A DNA stretch of 8,698 nt, from positions 1 to 8,698 of the forward strand of contig JBFGDZ010000147.1 of assembly GCA_041580375.1 (NCBI GenBank), read 5' to 3'. A program made the position numbers and the translations under genes. This DNA is from JAPUIN01 sp041580375. GTDB lineage: Bacteria; Acidobacteriota; Polarisedimenticolia; Gp22-AA2. Below, piece by piece: positions 6,038 through 8,698 of the stretch (its first letter is position 1; each line of letters begins with the position of its first letter). The notes beneath the pieces were generated by a model. It saw only the letters and a program-made list of their open reading frames with translations, ran no database searches and was not told the DNA's origin.

Positions 6038-6979
6038 TCAGTCAGGGGGCATCAGCTCGAGGATGGTGATCTCGGGCCGGGCCCAGAAACGGACGCGGGG
6101 CGCCGGCCCTCCCTCCATGCCGATGCCGCGATTGACGTAGAGCCAGGTCCCGCCGACCCGGTAGAGCCCCGACTCGTAGGTCTTGTCGAATCTCGACAGC
6201 GTCACCAGGGCGCCGTAAATGGGGAGCGCCACCTGGCCGCCGTGGGTGTGCGCCGCGCAGTAGAGATCCACCGGGCGCCGCGAGATCTCCGGGATCAGAT
6301 CAGGGTAGTGGTGCAGGAAGACCGTGAGGGCGCCCGCCGGGATCGATCGCAGGGCCTCGTCCACGCGGTCGTCCGAGCCGACCGCCACCCCTGCCACGAA
6401 GACGGGGACACCGTTGACCTCGAGCCGGGACGACTCGCCGTCCAGCTCGCGCACCCCGGTGTCCCCGAACAGATCGCGATCGGACCAGCGCCAGACGTCC
6501 CAGTTGCCGCGGACGGCGAACGTCGGCGCGATCTCGGCCAGCCGGGCCAGGAGTCGCTTCAGGATCGGCATCGCCTCGGCCGAATTGATCGCGTCCCCGG
6601 TGAAGACGATCAGGTCGGGCCGCTCCCGCTCCACGATGCCGGGGATCTTCTCCTCCAGCCGGGGGCGCGGATCGCAATGGAAGTCGGCGAGGTGCGCGAT
6701 CCGGATCGGCCTGGAGCCCGCGGGCATCTTCTCCGTCGGGATCCGGACGCGCTTCACCTGCGGCCAGTAGGGCTCGACGTAGTATCCGTAGGCGAAGCAG
6801 AGGAGGCCGAGGATCGCGGCGGTGAAGACGACCCGGCGAGTCCACCGCTGGGTGAACGTGGGGCGCCTGCCGCGGATCCGGCCGGCCAGAGAGCGGAACA
6901 GCATCACCGCGGCCGCCAGGTAGACGGCGAGGATGATGCCGATGAAAATCACCAGGCGCAGCGCGGGGATGAGCTGCAT
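6038..6979 (-). CDS. Membrane-anchored metallophosphoesterase (YkuE/YaeI-like)
   Basis: A 313-residue calcineurin-like phosphoesterase. Two N-terminal hydrophobic helices (about 9-28 and 50-68), separated by a basic loop (GRIRGRRP), anchor it in the membrane. The catalytic domain starts near residue 91. Dimetal site motifs in order: DFH (Asp99, His101), TGD (127-129), GNWD (158-161, Asn159 the expected ligand), LHHYPD (222-227) and AAHTHGGQ (242-249). This arrangement and length fit the YkuE/YaeI group, some members of which hydrolyse UDP-2,3-diacylglucosamine or related lipid phosphates; the substrate here is unknown. Odd point: the usual GNH(D/E) histidine is tryptophan (Trp160). Start ATG 6979 has GGAGG about 12 nt upstream, a little far. 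It follows the second flavoprotein gene by 60 nt on the same strand and probably shares its transcript. Confidence 0.9.
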   Translation of the reverse strand: MQLIPALRLVIFIGIILAVYLAAAVMLFRSLAGRIRGRRPTFTQRWTRRVVFTAAILGLLCFAYGYYVEPYWPQVKRVRIPTEKMPAGSRPIRIAHLADFHCDPRPRLEEKIPGIVERERPDLIVFTGDAINSAEAMPILKRLLARLAEIAPTFAVRGNWDVWRWSDRDLFGDTGVRELDGESSRLEVNGVPVFVAGVAVGSDDRVDEALRSIPAGALTVFLHHYPDLIPEISRRPVDLYCAAHTHGGQVALPIYGALVTLSRFDKTYESGLYRVGGTWLYVNRGIGMEGGPAPRVRFWARPEITILELMPPD

Positions 6980-7039
6980 CGAGCGCGCGTCCCTCCGGCG
7001 GATCCGGAAAACGCTCCAGAACTCGAGTCGGACAGGCTC

Positions 7040-8644
7040 CTAACGGCGCAGGTCCTTCAGGATCTCCCGCACCGCGTTGCGACCGGGGGTGCCCATGACG
7101 CCTCCCCCGGGATGCGCGCCGGAGCCGCACAGATAGAGGCCCCGGACCGGCGCGCGGTAGCGCGCCCAGCGCGGGGCGGGGCGCAGGAAGAAGAGCTGGT
7201 TCGGCGTCATCTCCCCGTGGAAGATGTTCCCTTCGGTCAGGCCGAACTCCTTCTCGAGGTCCCACGGCGTGAGCACCTCGCGCGCGATGATCGCCTTCTT
7301 GATGTTGGGCGCGTACTCGGCCATCGTGTCGATGATGATGTCGCCGACCTTCTCGCGGATGTCGGGCCAGGACCCCTCCTTCAGGTGGTACGGCCCGTAC
7401 TGCACGAAGAGCGACATCACGTGGTGGCCCTTCGGGCACAGCGAGTCGTCCAGCACGGAGGCGATGTTGCCGTCGATCATCGGCTTCTGCGACGGTCGAC
7501 CGTACTTGAGATCGTCATAGGCGCGCTCGAGATACTCGATGCCCGGGCCGATCTCGAACATCGCTCCCTGGTGCGGCGCCGAGGCATCGGTCCCCGGCAT
7601 GCAGGTCCAGTTCGGCAGCTCCGACAGGGCGGCGTTCACCTTGATGGAGGAGCCCTGCATGCTGAACTCGCGGATCGCCTGGGTGAAGTCCTCCGGCAGG
7701 ATGCCGTCGTCGATCATCCCGAGGAAGGTGCGCCGCGGATCGAGATTGCTGGCCACGAGCCGGCTGCGGATCTCGTCGCCGTTCTTCAAGACCACGCCCC
7801 GGCAGACTCCCTTCTCGATGAGGAACTTCGACACCTCGGCCTCCGTGCGGATCTCCACGCCGAGTTCCTCGATCGATTTGCGGAGCGCCTCCGCGATGCC
7901 GCTCATCCCGCCGCGCACGTAGCCCCATGCACCGGGCTGTCCCTCGATCGAGGAGCCGATCGAATGGTGCAGCATTACCTCGGCGGACCCGGGGGTCATG
8001 GGACCGACGCACGTGCCGATCATGCCGCTGATCGCGTAGAACGCCTTGATGGCATCCGACTCGATGCGCTTGTCGAGGTAGTCGGCGCACGAGAGAGTCA
8101 TCAGCTCCATGAAGTGCTTGAGCTTCCTGTCGCCGAGCTTGAGCATCTTGCGGCCGAAGCGGGCGAACTCGAGCATCTCACCGATCCCCTTCGGCGGGAA
8201 CATCGGCGGCGTCATGCGCATGATCTCGTCGATGAACCGCTGCAGCTCGGCCAGCCCGGCCTCGAATTTCTCGATGTTTTCGACGTCCTTCGGGGAGAAC
8301 TTCGCGATCTCCTCGGCGCGCTTCTTCGGGTCGGCCCACCAGAGGATGCCGCGCCCGTCGGGGAGCGGCTGGAGGCTGTGCGGCTCCGGAACGAGGACCT
8401 CGAAGCCGTAGTCCTTCATGCGGAAGTCGCGGATCACCTCGGGTAGCAGTAGACTGCAGACGTAGGAGGTCCTGGTGACGCGGTGGCCGGGGATGATCTC
8501 TTCGGTGACGCAGGCGCCGCCGACGATGTGCCGGCGCTCGAGCACCAGCACCTTGAGCCGTTCCTTCGCGAGATAACCGGCGGCGACGAGTCCGTTGTGG
8601 CCCCCGCCGACGACGATGGCGTCGTAGCGCGCTGATTGCGTCAT
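7040..8644 (-). CDS. PYROXD2-like FAD-dependent oxidoreductase (COG1233), copy B
   Basis: A 534-residue flavoprotein, full length, of the same family as the protein encoded at 3880-5475. FAD-binding motif AIVVGGGHNGLV (9-20), Glu36 for the ribose, HIVGGACVTEE (39-49), TSYV and LPDGR as in copy A. The central RGGMSGI and LVASNLDPRRTF match GGMGGIT and SNATPRRTF of copy A. The C-terminal FAD loop is GSGAHPGGGVMGTPGRNA (507-524). The two differ most in the helical substrate-domain region, where this copy is Lys- and Met-rich (MRMTPPMFPPK, GRKMLKLGDRKLKHFMELM), suggesting a different substrate or membrane contact. ATG 8644 is preceded by GGAGGAGG about 10 nt upstream. It is the first gene of a leftward pair with the metallophosphoesterase and stops with TAG at 7040-7042. 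No signal peptide. Reaction unknown. Confidence 0.9.
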   Translation of the reverse strand: MTQSARYDAIVVGGGHNGLVAAGYLAKERLKVLVLERRHIVGGACVTEEIIPGHRVTRTSYVCSLLLPEVIRDFRMKDYGFEVLVPEPHSLQPLPDGRGILWWADPKKRAEEIAKFSPKDVENIEKFEAGLAELQRFIDEIMRMTPPMFPPKGIGEMLEFARFGRKMLKLGDRKLKHFMELMTLSCADYLDKRIESDAIKAFYAISGMIGTCVGPMTPGSAEVMLHHSIGSSIEGQPGAWGYVRGGMSGIAEALRKSIEELGVEIRTEAEVSKFLIEKGVCRGVVLKNGDEIRSRLVASNLDPRRTFLGMIDDGILPEDFTQAIREFSMQGSSIKVNAALSELPNWTCMPGTDASAPHQGAMFEIGPGIEYLERAYDDLKYGRPSQKPMIDGNIASVLDDSLCPKGHHVMSLFVQYGPYHLKEGSWPDIREKVGDIIIDTMAEYAPNIKKAIIAREVLTPWDLEKEFGLTEGNIFHGEMTPNQLFFLRPAPRWARYRAPVRGLYLCGSGAHPGGGVMGTPGRNAVREILKDLRR

Positions 8645-8673
8645 CCTGCCGACCTCCTCCCCCTCGTGGATCC

Positions 8674-8696
8674 GGCCGCGGCACGGCGCCGCGGCC
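8674..8696. repeat. GC-rich inverted repeat upstream of flavoprotein copy B
   Basis: GGCCGCGGC (8674-8682) and its exact reverse complement GCCGCGGCC (8688-8696) flank a 5-nt loop, giving a 9-bp stem. No T-run is visible on the minus-strand side, and on the plus side the window ends. It lies about 30 nt upstream of the start codon of the 7040-8644 gene. It could be the terminator of a gene outside the window, a leader hairpin or an operator; I cannot decide. Confidence 0.4.
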
Positions 8697-8698
8697 CC

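Noticed and set aside
7040..7042. TAG stop of flavoprotein copy B as a possible recoding site
   Set aside because: The protein ends at the same point as its paralogue relative to the conserved HPGGGV motif, so this is an ordinary stop.
6242..8446. A 734-codon open frame on the plus strand opposite the phosphoesterase and flavoprotein genes
   Set aside because: Its translation is rich in Arg, His, Asp, Leu and Gly with no recognisable domain, as expected for the antisense shadow of G+C-rich genes; the minus-strand genes carry clear family motifs.
1..8698. CRISPR arrays, tRNA or rRNA genes, insertion sequences
   Set aside because: No regularly spaced repeats, no cloverleaf-like or rRNA-like segments and no transposase-like frames were seen on either strand.

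Overview
The window looks like chromosomal DNA from a high-GC bacterium (by eye about two thirds G+C), probably a soil or sediment lineage known mainly from metagenomes. The reasons are the strong G/C preference at third codon positions, the long antisense open frames this creates, and the gene set: a non-pyrrolysine MttB-family methyltransferase, an acyl-CoA dehydrogenase, an ADP-forming acyl-CoA synthetase and two PYROXD2-like flavoproteins. I cannot name the phylum from sequence alone. Binatota, Rokubacteria, Acidobacteriota and deltaproteobacterial groups are candidates by inference only. I see no mobile element, CRISPR array, tRNA or rRNA.

Left block (1-3260, minus strand). This is a compact leftward operon read from right to left: MttB-like trimethylamine/betaine methyltransferase (start 3188), acyl-CoA dehydrogenase (33 nt downstream) and an ADP-forming acyl-CoA synthetase (4 nt further, cut by the left edge). 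A plausible sigma70-type promoter and a strong ribosome binding site precede the methyltransferase. The combination suggests demethylation of a quaternary amine that carries a carboxylate, coupled to CoA-thioester formation and oxidation. This is inference: the corrinoid protein and its reactivase that such an enzyme needs are not in the window.

Middle (3195-6028). A locally A+T-rich divergent intergenic region with a near-repeated 13-mer separates the left operon from a rightward group. That group is a small uncharacterised protein (99 aa, perhaps frameshifted at its 5' end), a full-length PYROXD2-like FAD oxidoreductase and, after a perfect GC-rich hairpin, a small single-pass membrane protein.

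Right block (6038-8644, minus strand). A second PYROXD2-like flavoprotein, clearly a paralogue of the first, is followed by a membrane-anchored YkuE/YaeI-type metallophosphoesterase. The phosphoesterase ends 9 nt from the end of the small membrane protein gene (convergent). The two flavoproteins share all the recognisable family signatures, and their DNA lies in inverted orientation about 1.6 kb apart. No stretch over 300 bases lacks a gene or candidate gene; the largest gap (3189-3432) is the divergent control region.
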